Assembly: GCA_002373505.1 (NCBI GenBank) | Contig: DFKE01000002.1 | Span: 133,211-168,585, forward strand | Direction: 5' to 3' | DNA from: Bacteroidales bacterium UBA3653 | GTDB lineage: Bacteria > Bacteroidota > Bacteroidia > Bacteroidales > Paludibacteraceae | Length of the DNA stretch: 35,375 nt | Shown here: positions 14,052-21,954 of the stretch, piece by piece | How positions within the stretch are numbered: the first letter of the stretch is position 1 | Layout: every line of letters begins with the position of its first letter | The notes under the pieces: generated by a model | What the model saw: only the letters and a program-made list of their open reading frames with translations | Database searches by the model: none | Told to the model about the DNA's origin: nothing | Position numbers and translations under genes: made by a program

Positions 14052-15335
14052 TTATCCTCCGAAATTATCAAAACGAATATCGGCATCGTCCACTCCGAGG
14101 GAGTGCAGGAGATCCAATACCGTCTTCGCCATCATAGGAGGACCGCAGAGGTAGTACTCGACATCCTCGGGAGCGTCATGCTGCTTGAGGTAGGTGTCGC
14201 CCATCACAGGAGCGATGAAGCCCGGGGTGTACTTGATACCCAGTTGGTCTGCCTTCGGGTCCGGACGGTCCAGCGCCAAGTGGAAATGGAAGTTCGGGAA
14301 CTCCTTCTCCAGAGCGAGGAAATCGTCGAGGAAGAAGACTTCGTCGATAGCACGTGCGCCGTAGAAATAGTGCATCTCACGGTCACGGCAGTTGCGGGTC
14401 TTCAACATGTGCATGATCTGCGCACGCAGCGGTGCCATACCGGCTCCACCACCAACCCAGATCATCTCCTTCTTACTGTCATAAACAGGACGGAACTCAC
14501 CGTAAGGACCGCTCATGCGCACTTTGTCGCCCGGTTTGAGCGAGAAGATATACGTGGAAGCGATACCGCACGGTACGTCCATGAACTCCGGTCCGTTGGG
14601 GCACTGCTCCTTCGGTTTGAAGGGCGGGGTAGCGATACGGACGGTAAGGGTGATGATGTCGCCCTCGTCGGGGTAGTTAGCCATCGAATAAGCACGAACG
14701 GTAGCCTGGGTGTTCTTCTGTTTGAGTTTGAAGAGCCCGAACTTCTGCCAAGCCGGCAGATAGAGGTCACCGATGAGGGACTTGTCTATGTCGCGGTCGT
14801 AGTCGATGTCGTACTCAGGGATGATGATCTGTGCGTACGAACCCGGCTCGAAGTGCATGTGCTCGCCCGGAGGCAGCTGCACCTTGAACTCTTTGATGAA
14901 GGTAGCAACGTTCTTATTGGAGATGACTTCGCATTCCCATTCCTTGACGCCGAGAACAGCCTCATCGACCTTCATCTGAATATCTTCTTTCACTTTGACC
15001 TGGCAACCCAGACGCCATCCTTCTTTCTGCTGTTTGCGGGAGAAATGGACGGTCTCGGTAGGCAGGATCTCGCCGCCACCGGAGAGTACCTGGCACTTGC
15101 ACTGTCCGCAAGAACCCTTACCGCCGCAGGCCGAAGGCAGGTGAACGCCGGCTTCGCCGAGTTGGTTCAGGAGCGAACCTCCGGCTGCCACGTCATAGAC
15201 CTTGTCGCCGTTGATGGTGACCTTCACCTTTCCGGAGGAAACGAGGTATTTCTTGGCAACAAGCAAGATGGCTACTAACAGGAGTATTACTACTAAGAAT
15301 ACTGCAACTGCGTATAAAATAGCTGTTATATTCAT
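14052..15335 (-). CDS. nqrF: Na+-translocating NADH:quinone reductase subunit F
   Basis: This is the electron entry subunit of the sodium-pumping NADH dehydrogenase (427 aa). One N-terminal membrane helix (about 4-27) is followed by a 2Fe-2S ferredoxin domain with Cys70, Cys76, Cys79 (ACGGKGSCGQC) and Cys111. The FAD domain has VRAYSMANYP and the NADH domain GGGAGMAPLRAQ and YLCGPPMM. It is the last gene of the operon and lies after an S23-type gene that interrupts the usual nqrE-nqrF junction. Long frames on the opposite strand are shadows. Confidence 0.96.
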   Translation of the reverse strand: MNITAILYAVAVFLVVILLLVAILLVAKKYLVSSGKVKVTINGDKVYDVAAGGSLLNQLGEAGVHLPSACGGKGSCGQCKCQVLSGGGEILPTETVHFSRKQQKEGWRLGCQVKVKEDIQMKVDEAVLGVKEWECEVISNKNVATFIKEFKVQLPPGEHMHFEPGSYAQIIIPEYDIDYDRDIDKSLIGDLYLPAWQKFGLFKLKQKNTQATVRAYSMANYPDEGDIITLTVRIATPPFKPKEQCPNGPEFMDVPCGIASTYIFSLKPGDKVRMSGPYGEFRPVYDSKKEMIWVGGGAGMAPLRAQIMHMLKTRNCRDREMHYFYGARAIDEVFFLDDFLALEKEFPNFHFHLALDRPDPKADQLGIKYTPGFIAPVMGDTYLKQHDAPEDVEYYLCGPPMMAKTVLDLLHSLGVDDADIRFDNFGG

Positions 15336-15342
15336 ATTAATT

Positions 15343-15396
15343 GTGTTAAATTGTTAAACTGTTAAGCTGTTAAACTGTTAATTGTTAAATTGTTAT
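15343..15396. repeat. TTAAACTGTTAAACTG tandem repeat
   Basis: Tandem heptamer/octamer units of the TTAAACTG and TTAAATTG type fill the gap between nqrF and the S23-type gene and run into that gene's last codons. Confidence 0.85.
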
Positions 15397-15779
15397 TATC
15401 TGTTATTTTTGCCGTTATTATCCTGTAGTGTCAAAACTAATCCTGTTATTTTAGCAGAGATAGAAATACAATCACTACGAAGTTTTTCAGCTTCTTCCGG
15501 AGAGAGATAATTGAGGTCTTGGGCTAAATACAACATACTTTTGACTTCGCCACAAGAACCACTGGCTATATTAAGGAAAGAAATAAACTGTTTGTTGTCT
15601 TTCGTAATTTTGCTTCGGTCAAATCCCTCTGCAATATTATTCATGATAGAAACAGATGCTCTTTGGATTTGGTCATTAAAACCATAATCTCTAATCCTCT
15701 TAAAGTCCGCGTATATGCGTGTGCATAATCTACGAGCCTCCTGCCAAATTATCAGTTCTTCAAAGTTTTGTATGGTCAT
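15396..15779 (-). CDS. Four-helix-bundle (S23/IVS-type) protein 1
   Basis: The 127-aa protein belongs to the S23 four-helix-bundle family first seen in intervening sequences of 23S rRNA genes. Family words: FEELIIWQEARRLCTRIY, RDYGFNDQIQRASVSIMNNIAEGFDR (split around the conserved IAEG) and FLNIASGSCGEVKSMLYLAQDLNYL. The function is unknown; relatives include the Avd accessory proteins of diversity-generating retroelements, but no reverse transcriptase is present here. It sits between nqrE and nqrF in the same direction, bordered on both sides by tandem repeats. Confidence 0.88.
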   Translation of the reverse strand: MTIQNFEELIIWQEARRLCTRIYADFKRIRDYGFNDQIQRASVSIMNNIAEGFDRSKITKDNKQFISFLNIASGSCGEVKSMLYLAQDLNYLSPEEAEKLRSDCISISAKITGLVLTLQDNNGKNNR

Positions 15780-15784
15780 AACGC

Positions 15785-15823
15785 CTTAACGATTTAACGG
15801 TTTAACGATTTAACGGTTTAACG
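15785..15823. repeat. TTTAACGGTTTAACGA tandem repeat
   Basis: Heptamer units TTTAACG(G/A) between the S23-type gene 1 and the end of nqrE. Confidence 0.85.
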
Positions 15824-15834
15824 TCGTTAGGCAA

Positions 15835-16443
15835 TTAGATCTCCAGGCCGCTGAAGCACATGAACGCCATCGCCATGAGACCCACGGTGATGAACGTGAT
15901 ACCCAGTCCCTGCAGCGGTTTGGGAACATCGTTATACTCCATTTTCTCACGAATACCTGCGAGGCAGACGATCGCCAAGAACCATCCCAGACCCGAACCG
16001 AAGGCGTACATGAACGCATCGCCGAGAGAGGTGATAGCCTTAGGATCCACTGCGGGCAGGCCGATACGCTGCTGCATGAAGAGCGAACCACCCATGATAG
16101 CGCAGTTCACCGCAATCAGCGGCAGGAAGATACCGAGGCTCGCGTAGAGCGACGGGCTGTATTTCTCCACAACCATCTCCACCAGTTGCACGATAGCGGC
16201 AATGACGGCGATGAAGAGGATGAAACTGAGGTACTCCAGATGCAGCGGCTCCAGAACGAGCGTCTGCAAGAGGTAGTTGACCGGCAGGGTAACGACGAGC
16301 ACGAAAGTAACGGCTACACCCAGACCGGCTGAGGTCTTCACGTTCTTTGAAACGGCGAGGTAAGAGCACATTCCCAAGAAGTACGCGAAGATCATGTTAT
16401 CCGCAAAGATGCTTCTAACAAAAAGCGAAATTGCATGTTCCAT
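15835..16443 (-). CDS. nqrE: Na+-translocating NADH:quinone reductase subunit E
   Basis: This 202-aa membrane subunit has six hydrophobic segments and the NqrE/RnfA pattern: SIFADNMIFAYFLGMCSYLAVS, FILFIAVIAAIVQLVEMVVEK, LGIFLPLIAVNCAIMGGSLF (with the conserved NCA/Cys near a membrane iron-sulfur site). Together with NqrD it forms the central ion-channel pair. It is separated from nqrD and nqrF by the two S23-type genes. Confidence 0.95.
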   Translation of the reverse strand: MEHAISLFVRSIFADNMIFAYFLGMCSYLAVSKNVKTSAGLGVAVTFVLVVTLPVNYLLQTLVLEPLHLEYLSFILFIAVIAAIVQLVEMVVEKYSPSLYASLGIFLPLIAVNCAIMGGSLFMQQRIGLPAVDPKAITSLGDAFMYAFGSGLGWFLAIVCLAGIREKMEYNDVPKPLQGLGITFITVGLMAMAFMCFSGLEI

Positions 16444-16460
16444 AATTGTTTCTTTTTTTT

Positions 16461-16492
16461 TGAATACAGAGTACAGAATACAGAGTACAGAC
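16461..16492. repeat. GAATACAGAGTACA tandem repeat
   Basis: Tandem GAATACAGAGTACA units just upstream of nqrE, between it and S23-type gene 2. Related words occur at 16891-16945 and inside nqrB. Confidence 0.85.
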
Positions 16493-16510
16493 TGATTATG
16501 AACTAGCGAA

Positions 16511-16882
16511 TCACAAGACTACCGGACTGTTGCCGTCATCAAGATGACGTTTGAAACCCGTAATCATCATTTGTAACTTATCAGCACGCCCTTGCAGAGC
16601 AAGCGATTGCTCCGAAGTTAGGTAACCGATACGTTCAGACAACATAATCTGTGTGTTCAATTCAAACAAAGAGCCTAATGCAATCGCTAAGAAATGCGAG
16701 AAATCCTTGTCGCTCCGACCGGAACCCTCAGCAATATTAGAAGGAACGGACACGGCTGCGCGCGTCATCTGCGAGATAAGACCATAGGTCTCCATCTTAG
16801 GTAGAGCCTCGGTAATCTCGTAAACGGCTTGCGCCAAGTCCATGGCGTCTTTCCAAATTTGTATATTTCTAAAGTTATGCAT
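16511..16882 (-). CDS. Four-helix-bundle (S23/IVS-type) protein 2
   Basis: The 123-aa protein is from the same family as the one at 15396 but only distantly similar: FRNIQIWKDAMDLAQAVYEIT, MTRAAVSVPSNIAEGSGR, FLAIALGSLFELNTQIMLSERIGYL. It lies between nqrD and nqrE, again bordered by tandem repeats. The two divergent members in one operon argue for two separate insertions rather than a tandem duplication. Confidence 0.88.
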   Translation of the reverse strand: MHNFRNIQIWKDAMDLAQAVYEITEALPKMETYGLISQMTRAAVSVPSNIAEGSGRSDKDFSHFLAIALGSLFELNTQIMLSERIGYLTSEQSLALQGRADKLQMMITGFKRHLDDGNSPVVL

Positions 16883-16890
16883 CGCTATTT

Positions 16891-16945
16891 GTAATTAAGT
16901 CTGTATTCTGTCAGTGTAACGGTCTGTATTCTGTATTCTTAATTA
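16891..16945. repeat. CTGTATTCTG repeat between S23-type gene 2 and nqrD
   Basis: GTAATTAAGTCTGTATTCTG (16891-16910), then GTCAGTGTAACGGTCTGTATTCT and further units; the nqrD stop lies in its right end. The same 20 bases occur at 18347-18366, inside nqrB. Confidence 0.85.
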
Positions 16946-17560
16946 CTTCTTTTCGTCGTTAATAGAACGGTGAACCCAGATTACACAACCTACCAAGATA
17001 AGCGCCATAGCCGGCATGAGCATCATACCGCAGTTCTCGTAGCCATGGTCATAGCACCACTGCGGGATCACTTGGAAACCGAGCAACTGACCCGAACCGA
17101 GCAGTTCGCGCACGAACGCTACGATGACCAGGATGATGGCATAACCCAGACCGTTGCCCAGACCGTCGAGGAACGAATCCCACGCGTTGTTGGTCATGGC
17201 GAACGCTTCCAAGCGACCCATCAGAATACAGTTGGTGATGATCAGACCGAGATAGACGCTCAGCTGCATCGCTACATCGTAAGCAAAGGCTTTGAGCACC
17301 TCGCTGACGAGGGTTACCAGCGCAGCCACTACCACGAGCTGCACGATGATACGCACACGCATCGGGATGGTGTTACGCAGAAGCGACACGATGACGTTCG
17401 ACATAGCGACGATGATCGTCACGGCGATACCCATGACGAGCGCAGGCTTCAGCTGTACCGTTACGGCAAGTGCCGAACAGATACCGAGGATCTGCACTAC
17501 GACAGGGTTATTGGCGTTAAGAGGACCAAGCAATGTGTCCTTAGTTTTCTGACTTAACAT
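16943..17560 (-). CDS. nqrD: Na+-translocating NADH:quinone reductase subunit D
   Basis: This 205-aa membrane subunit pairs with NqrE. Pattern: LGPLNANNPVVVQILGICSALAVT at the start, LGLIITNCILMGRLEAFAM with the conserved Cys, and DGLGNGLGYAIILVIVAFVRELLGSG. The gap to nqrC is three bases. Confidence 0.96.
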   Translation of the reverse strand: MLSQKTKDTLLGPLNANNPVVVQILGICSALAVTVQLKPALVMGIAVTIIVAMSNVIVSLLRNTIPMRVRIIVQLVVVAALVTLVSEVLKAFAYDVAMQLSVYLGLIITNCILMGRLEAFAMTNNAWDSFLDGLGNGLGYAIILVIVAFVRELLGSGQLLGFQVIPQWCYDHGYENCGMMLMPAMALILVGCVIWVHRSINDEKK

Positions 17561-17563
17561 ACC

Positions 17564-18250
17564 TTATTCCTCCTCTTTAATAGGTTCAACTTCATCATTA
17601 GGCAGCTCTGCTGCATCATTAGGCTGCAAAGCAGCATCATTGAGGAATGCAGCGTATTCCGCTAAATTAACCTCCAGCATCGTGCTGACGCCGGAGGAGG
17701 TGATGGTAGCGCCGGAGATGGCATCTACCTGCTCCTGTCCGTCTGCATGTTTGCCGGCTTTGAGCACTGCTACAGACACCACTTCGCCTGCGGCGTTGCG
17801 GATATGTTTGCCCTCGAACTGCTCGCGGAACGGCAGTTCCACAATCTTGGCACCCAAACCCGGAGTCTCGGACTCATGGTTGAAGTTGACACCATAGATG
17901 GTGTTCTTGTCCACATCGAGTGCGAGGTAACCTCCGATGCCGCCCCAAAGACCCTTACCGCTGAGCGGCAGAATATATTTGGTTTCGCCGTTGAGGTTGG
18001 CTACGTAAACCTCTTTGTCGCCGTAGGTCAGCGTGTCGTTGACAAGCACCATGTAGATCTCTGCGGGGTTGCCGGCGGAGTAGTCCACCTTGAGCGCACC
18101 GAGGATCTGTTTCTGCTTGTCGAGCAGGATATTCGCCTGCTGCTTCGGAGCGAGTGCCTGGCTGACAACCGCCAAGAGCACAGCTACGATGATTACCATC
18201 ACCGCTGAATAGATGAAGGTATAAAGATTACTGTTCGTATTCAGTTTCAT
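17564..18250 (-). CDS. nqrC: Na+-translocating NADH:quinone reductase subunit C
   Basis: This 228-aa subunit has one N-terminal membrane helix and an FMN-binding domain. The covalent FMN attachment site is the threonine of DAISGATITSSGV (about residue 180). GIGGYLALDVDKNTIYGV and SETPGLGAKI are family motifs. A low-complexity acidic tail (about 208-228: repeats of LPNDEVEPIKEEE type, with NDAA units) is unusual and comes from a short internal repeat. Its start overlaps the nqrB stop by four bases. Confidence 0.95.
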   Translation of the reverse strand: MKLNTNSNLYTFIYSAVMVIIVAVLLAVVSQALAPKQQANILLDKQKQILGALKVDYSAGNPAEIYMVLVNDTLTYGDKEVYVANLNGETKYILPLSGKGLWGGIGGYLALDVDKNTIYGVNFNHESETPGLGAKIVELPFREQFEGKHIRNAAGEVVSVAVLKAGKHADGQEQVDAISGATITSSGVSTMLEVNLAEYAAFLNDAALQPNDAAELPNDEVEPIKEEE

Positions 18251-19578
18251 AGCGCGCCTCCTTTCTTTAGACCGTCCTTCGGACTGCCAGAAGACAGACC
18301 GGCTTTGCCTGACAGACCGCCTTCGGCTGACAGACCGGATTTGTCTGTAATTAAGTCTGTATTCTGTACTCTGTCAGCGTTAGCGGTCGGTATTCTCGAC
18401 GCTCTGCGGCGAATGTTCGCGTTAACCACACACCAGTCGATGAGCGGCGCAAAGGCGTTCATGAGCAGGATAGCGAGCATCATTCCCTCGGGATAACCCG
18501 GGTTGAGGACGCGCACGAGCACTGCTACGAGACCGATGAGGAAGCCGTAGATCCACTTACCGCACTCGGTACGGGCGGAAGTCACAGGGTCGGTAGCCAT
18601 GAAGACAGCACCGAAAGCGAAACCGCCGCTAACGAGGTGCATGTACCACGGATACTGCGCTGCGAGGTTAGCCTCGGAACCGAACATGTTGAAGAGCCAA
18701 GCGGTGAGACCGCCGCCAACGAAGACAGACAGCATCGTCTTCCATGACGCTACGCCGGTAGCCAGCAACAGACATGCGCCGAGCAGGATTGCCCAGCAGC
18801 AGGTCTCGCCCACCGATCCCGGGATAAGACCGTTGAAGAGGTCCCAGAAGCCCAGTTCTACGGCAGAGCCTGTACTCATCTGGGTCAACGGTGTAGCACC
18901 CGAGAATCCATCTACGATAGCGTGACCGCCGTCCCAGCCCCATGTGCCACCGGTACGCACGAACGGTTCGTCACCGGTCATGTGGCTCGGATAAGCAAAG
19001 AAGAGGAACGCACGCGTGATCAGCGCCACGTTGAAGATGTTATAACCCGTTCCGCCGAACACTTCTTTGGCGAAGATGACCGCGAAAGCCGTTGCAATCG
19101 CTACCTGCCACAGCGGGGTGTTAATCGGCACGATGAGCGGAATGATGAATCCCGTTACGAGGAAACCCTCGGCTACCTCTTCGTGCTTGATCTGCGCTAC
19201 GGTGAACTCGATACCCAGACCGACGATGTAACTTACCAAGATATACGGCAGTACAGCCAGGAAGCCGAAGCCGAATGCTTTCCACCAGAGCGCAGCGGTC
19301 ATGCCGGCTGCCAGTTGGCCCGTAGCCAGCAGGTGCTGGTAACCTACGTTGAACATACCGAAGAGCAGCGCCGGAACCAAAGCCAACACGACAATAATCA
19401 TCGTACGCTTGCTGTCCGAACCGTCATGGATATGTGTGCCAAGACGCTTGGCTGTTGTCTGAGGCGTGAAGAGGAAGGTATCGAAAGCGTCGTAGAACGA
19501 ACTGAGCCAGTTCAGCTTGCCGCCTTCCTCGAAGTTCTTGCCGAACTTCTTCCAATTTCTATATAACCACTCCATCAC
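18247..19578 (-). CDS. nqrB: Na+-translocating NADH:quinone reductase subunit B
   Basis: This is the large membrane subunit carrying covalent FMN and riboflavin (443 aa). The FMN threonine lies in DGFSGATPLTQMS at about residue 225. GGTGYNIFNVALITRAFLFFAYP and ATDPVTSARTECGKWIYG are typical. The last 45 residues or so, after NANIRRRASR, are an unusual hydrophilic tail with near-repeats DKSGLSAEGGLSGKAGLS; they are encoded by the CTGACAGACCG and CTGTATTCTG repeats also found between genes. Overlaps nqrA and nqrC by four bases at each end. Confidence 0.95.
   Translation of the reverse strand: MMEWLYRNWKKFGKNFEEGGKLNWLSSFYDAFDTFLFTPQTTAKRLGTHIHDGSDSKRTMIIVVLALVPALLFGMFNVGYQHLLATGQLAAGMTAALWWKAFGFGFLAVLPYILVSYIVGLGIEFTVAQIKHEEVAEGFLVTGFIIPLIVPINTPLWQVAIATAFAVIFAKEVFGGTGYNIFNVALITRAFLFFAYPSHMTGDEPFVRTGGTWGWDGGHAIVDGFSGATPLTQMSTGSAVELGFWDLFNGLIPGSVGETCCWAILLGACLLLATGVASWKTMLSVFVGGGLTAWLFNMFGSEANLAAQYPWYMHLVSGGFAFGAVFMATDPVTSARTECGKWIYGFLIGLVAVLVRVLNPGYPEGMMLAILLMNAFAPLIDWCVVNANIRRRASRIPTANADRVQNTDLITDKSGLSAEGGLSGKAGLSSGSPKDGLKKGGAL
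18290..18396. repeat. Tandem repeats inside the 3' end of nqrB
   Basis: Three GACAGACCG(G/C)-CTT units (about 18292-18340) followed by GTAATTAAGTCTGTATTCTG (18347-18366) and TCAGCGTTAGCGGTCGGTATTCT. The second part matches the intergenic repeat at 16891-16940. It is translated as the C-terminal extension of NqrB. Confidence 0.8.
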
Positions 19579-20927
19579 TCAATCTCCTTTCTTAAATTGT
19601 CCAACGCTTCGCGAACGATCGCCTGCAGCGGCATTTTGGAGGTGCAGACATACTCGCAGAGCGCAAAATCTTCGGGAGCCACCTCATACGCGCCAAGGGC
19701 TTCCATCTTGTCGATGTTGCCGGCAATCATAGCTTTGATGAGGTACTCGGGGTAGATATCCATCGGGAAGACCTTGTCGTACTCGCCGGAGACGATGATC
19801 GCACGGCGGCCGCCTTTGAGACGTGCGTCCCACTGGTAGTGCTTCTTGCCGAAGAGCCAGCGTGTGAAACGGTTGTCCAGCATAGCAGCCGGGTCGGTCT
19901 TGCCGAAATGGAACGACGAGAAGCGCGGCAGCATCCATCCCATGAACTCATGGTTCTCGGAGCCTTCGTCCAGCACCGTGAACTGGTTGTCATAGACGGA
20001 GATGATGTCGTCGAGGCTGATCTGACGTCCGGAGAGCACGTTGCCTGCTACATAACGGCAGGGGCACTCGGTGTGTACGTTGCTCGTCAGGATTGCGCTC
20101 ACAGGCATTCCCGGCAGCACGTTGTAATACTGTTTGCCGTACGCCAGCGGACCGGTCAGCGCCACTTTCTTCTGGTAATCGACGATACCTTTCTGGAAGA
20201 GACGTCCGATGATAGCGAGGTCCTGGATGTTGACGGTGAAGACCGTCTCACCCTTCGCCAGCGGCGCGAGGTTGTTGAGCTGTACGCCTACGTTACCGGC
20301 AGGGTGGGGACCGAAGACCTCATAGAGGGTGCAGTCCTTCAACTCTCTAAACTCGGTTGCTTTCGCGCCACCCTTGATGCCGACGAACACCGGAGCCAGT
20401 TGGCTCAGGGCGGTTACGGCAGCCTGCAGCGTCGGCAGCTGACCTTTCAGAACCCACTCATAGTTCGGAGCCACGGGAGCCGTGTCGAACGTAGAGATAA
20501 AGATAGCACGAGGAGTCTTGTTCGGCAGCGCGATGCAGTCGTACGGACGCTGTTTGATGAGCGCCCAGAGACCGGACTTGAGAAGGAGTTCCTTCACATC
20601 GCCTGCGGTGTCGAACTTCTCGTACTGAATCGTAGCGTCTGCCTCGATGTCAATCGACATCACCTTGCGCCGCTCGCCGCGGACGATTGCCACGACTTTA
20701 CCCGACACAGGCGAAGTAAACTGCATCTGCTCAAACGCCTTGTCGTGAAAGAGCGGCGAACCGGCTTTCACGAGATCGCCTTCATGCACGTCCAGCTTGG
20801 GCGTGATACCGGCGAAATGGTCGGGCACAATATGAAAGACCTCCGGACGGCGTACGCTACCCAGCGTCTCGGCCGCAGGTCCCTCAAAAGGAATGTCCAA
20901 ACCACGTTTCAGTTTGATTTGTTGCAT
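19575..20927 (-). CDS. nqrA: Na+-translocating NADH:quinone reductase subunit A
   Basis: This 450-aa peripheral subunit begins IKLKRGLDIPFEGPA and contains the barrel-sandwich hybrid segment KLDVHEGDLVKAGSPLFHDK with FTSPVSGKVVAI, then VFGPHPAGNVGVQLN and CPCRYVAGNVLSG. It is the first gene of the nqr operon behind the promoter at 20984-21015. Confidence 0.96.
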   Translation of the reverse strand: MQQIKLKRGLDIPFEGPAAETLGSVRRPEVFHIVPDHFAGITPKLDVHEGDLVKAGSPLFHDKAFEQMQFTSPVSGKVVAIVRGERRKVMSIDIEADATIQYEKFDTAGDVKELLLKSGLWALIKQRPYDCIALPNKTPRAIFISTFDTAPVAPNYEWVLKGQLPTLQAAVTALSQLAPVFVGIKGGAKATEFRELKDCTLYEVFGPHPAGNVGVQLNNLAPLAKGETVFTVNIQDLAIIGRLFQKGIVDYQKKVALTGPLAYGKQYYNVLPGMPVSAILTSNVHTECPCRYVAGNVLSGRQISLDDIISVYDNQFTVLDEGSENHEFMGWMLPRFSSFHFGKTDPAAMLDNRFTRWLFGKKHYQWDARLKGGRRAIIVSGEYDKVFPMDIYPEYLIKAMIAGNIDKMEALGAYEVAPEDFALCEYVCTSKMPLQAIVREALDNLRKEIE

Positions 20928-20983
20928 AAAATTGTTAATTTATTATTTTGTTTGTTAATTCGATTGCCCATAATAAAAAGCCT

Positions 20984-21015
20984 GCAAAGTTACTATTTTT
21001 TTTCGGTTTGCGCAA
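20984..21015 (-). promoter_or_regulatory. Promoter of the nqr operon
   Basis: On the minus strand TTG (21015-21013), 20 nt, TAACTTTGC (20992-20984). The leader before nqrA is about 55 nt and AT-rich. It is divergent from the hypB promoter. Confidence 0.75.
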
Positions 21016-21062
21016 GCGCGCGCGTTCTTTTTTATAAAAAAATGTTAATTTGTTCAATTTAG

Positions 21063-21095
21063 TTTGCATATATGCTAAAAATGTAGTATCTTTGC
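21063..21095 (+). promoter_or_regulatory. Promoter of hypB
   Basis: TTTG (21063-21066), 20 nt, TATCTTTGC (21087-21095), with the extended TTTGCATAT box seen at several promoters here. Confidence 0.8.
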
Positions 21096-21110
21096 ACACG
21101 ATTTGGACGA

Positions 21111-21860
21111 ATGTCTAAAAATACCATGGAAAAAGTAAAAATTATCGAGATTAAGAAGAGTGTCTTCGAAGATAACGACCGCGCAGCCGATGCCTTGCGC
21201 GGCGAGTTGAAGAAAAAAGGTGTGTTTCTGCTGAACCTGATGTCGTCGCCCGGAAGCGGCAAGACAACCACTCTCATCCAAACCATCAACCTACTTAAGG
21301 ACAAGATCCGCATTGCCGTCATGGAGGCGGATATCGACAGCGATGTCGATGCTATCAAGATAAAGGAAGCTACCGGCGTAGAGTCCATCCAGTTGCATAC
21401 CGGCGGTATGTGCCACCTTGATGCGGAGATGACGAGGCAAGGCCTCGATGGCCTTGCAGTTGAGAGTGGAGAGTTTATAGTTGATAGAAGTTCAGAAGTA
21501 GAAAGTGGAAAGTTTAAAGATTCTAATCCTGATCTCGTGATCTTGGAGAATGTGGGGAACTTGGTGTGCCCGGCGGAGTTTGATACGGGAGCGGTGAAAA
21601 ACGCGATGATCTTATCCGTACCGGAAGGGCACGACAAACCGCTCAAATACCCGCTGATGTTCAGTATCTGCGATGTAGTGGTAATCAACAAGATGGACGT
21701 GCTGCCGTATTTCGATTTCGACCTGGAGAAATGCAAGGAATATATCCACATGCGCAATCCGAAGGCTGCCGTCATTCCTATCTGCGCCAAGACCGGCGAA
21801 GGAGTGGATATTTTTGCCAATTGGCTCTTGACCGAAGTCAAGAATTGGCAAAAAAGTTGA
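21111..21860 (+). CDS. hypB: Hydrogenase nickel-incorporation GTPase HypB
   Basis: This is the GTPase that helps load nickel into NiFe hydrogenases (249 aa from ATG 21111; ATG 21126, giving MEKVKIIEIK, is an equally good start). The P-loop is SSPGSGKTT, the metal-binding Cys-His pair is in HTGGMCHLDAEM, and NKMDVLPYF and CAKTGEGVD are the G4 and G5 motifs. The N-terminal His-rich nickel store of some HypBs is absent. About 20 residues between MTRQGLDGLA and PDLVILENVGNL (ESGEFIVDRSSEVESGKFKD) look like an insertion encoded by junction-type repeats. The gene ends in such a repeat. The hydrogenase itself is outside the window. Confidence 0.93.
   Translation: MSKNTMEKVKIIEIKKSVFEDNDRAADALRGELKKKGVFLLNLMSSPGSGKTTTLIQTINLLKDKIRIAVMEADIDSDVDAIKIKEATGVESIQLHTGGMCHLDAEMTRQGLDGLAVESGEFIVDRSSEVESGKFKDSNPDLVILENVGNLVCPAEFDTGAVKNAMILSVPEGHDKPLKYPLMFSICDVVVINKMDVLPYFDFDLEKCKEYIHMRNPKAAVIPICAKTGEGVDIFANWLLTEVKNWQKS
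21461..21525. repeat. In-frame junction-type repeat inside hypB
   Basis: Words AGAGTGGAGAG, TTTATAGTTGATAGAAG and AGAAAGTGGAAAG are the reverse complement or variants of those in the intergenic repeats at 21860-21945 and 24780-24890. They interrupt hypB in frame. Confidence 0.65.
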
Positions 21861-21945
21861 AAGTTGAAAGTTGAAAGTTGAAAGACTTCAAAACTCTCCA
21901 CTAGACGGCTTCTTTTAACTATAAACTATAAACTATAAACTAAAA
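21855..21945. repeat. Composite junction repeat, left copy
   Basis: GAAAGTT units, then ACTTCAAAACTCTCCACTAG and ACGGCTTCT, then ACTATAA units. The 44 bp at 21870-21913 are identical to 24811-24854, so the oxidoreductase gene between them is flanked by direct repeats. The hypB stop is inside the first units. Confidence 0.9.
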
Positions 21946-21954
21946 TAACATCCC

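Noticed and set aside
14103..15278. A 391-codon open frame on the plus strand opposite nqrF
   Set aside because: It is a shadow of a clear nqrF; its translation has no recognisable family and is rich in residues expected from antisense reading.
15396..16882. Diversity-generating retroelement because of Avd-like four-helix proteins
   Set aside because: No reverse transcriptase and no template/variable repeat pair were seen nearby.
19839..21062. A 407-codon open frame opposite nqrA
   Set aside because: Antisense shadow of nqrA that also runs through the divergent promoter region.
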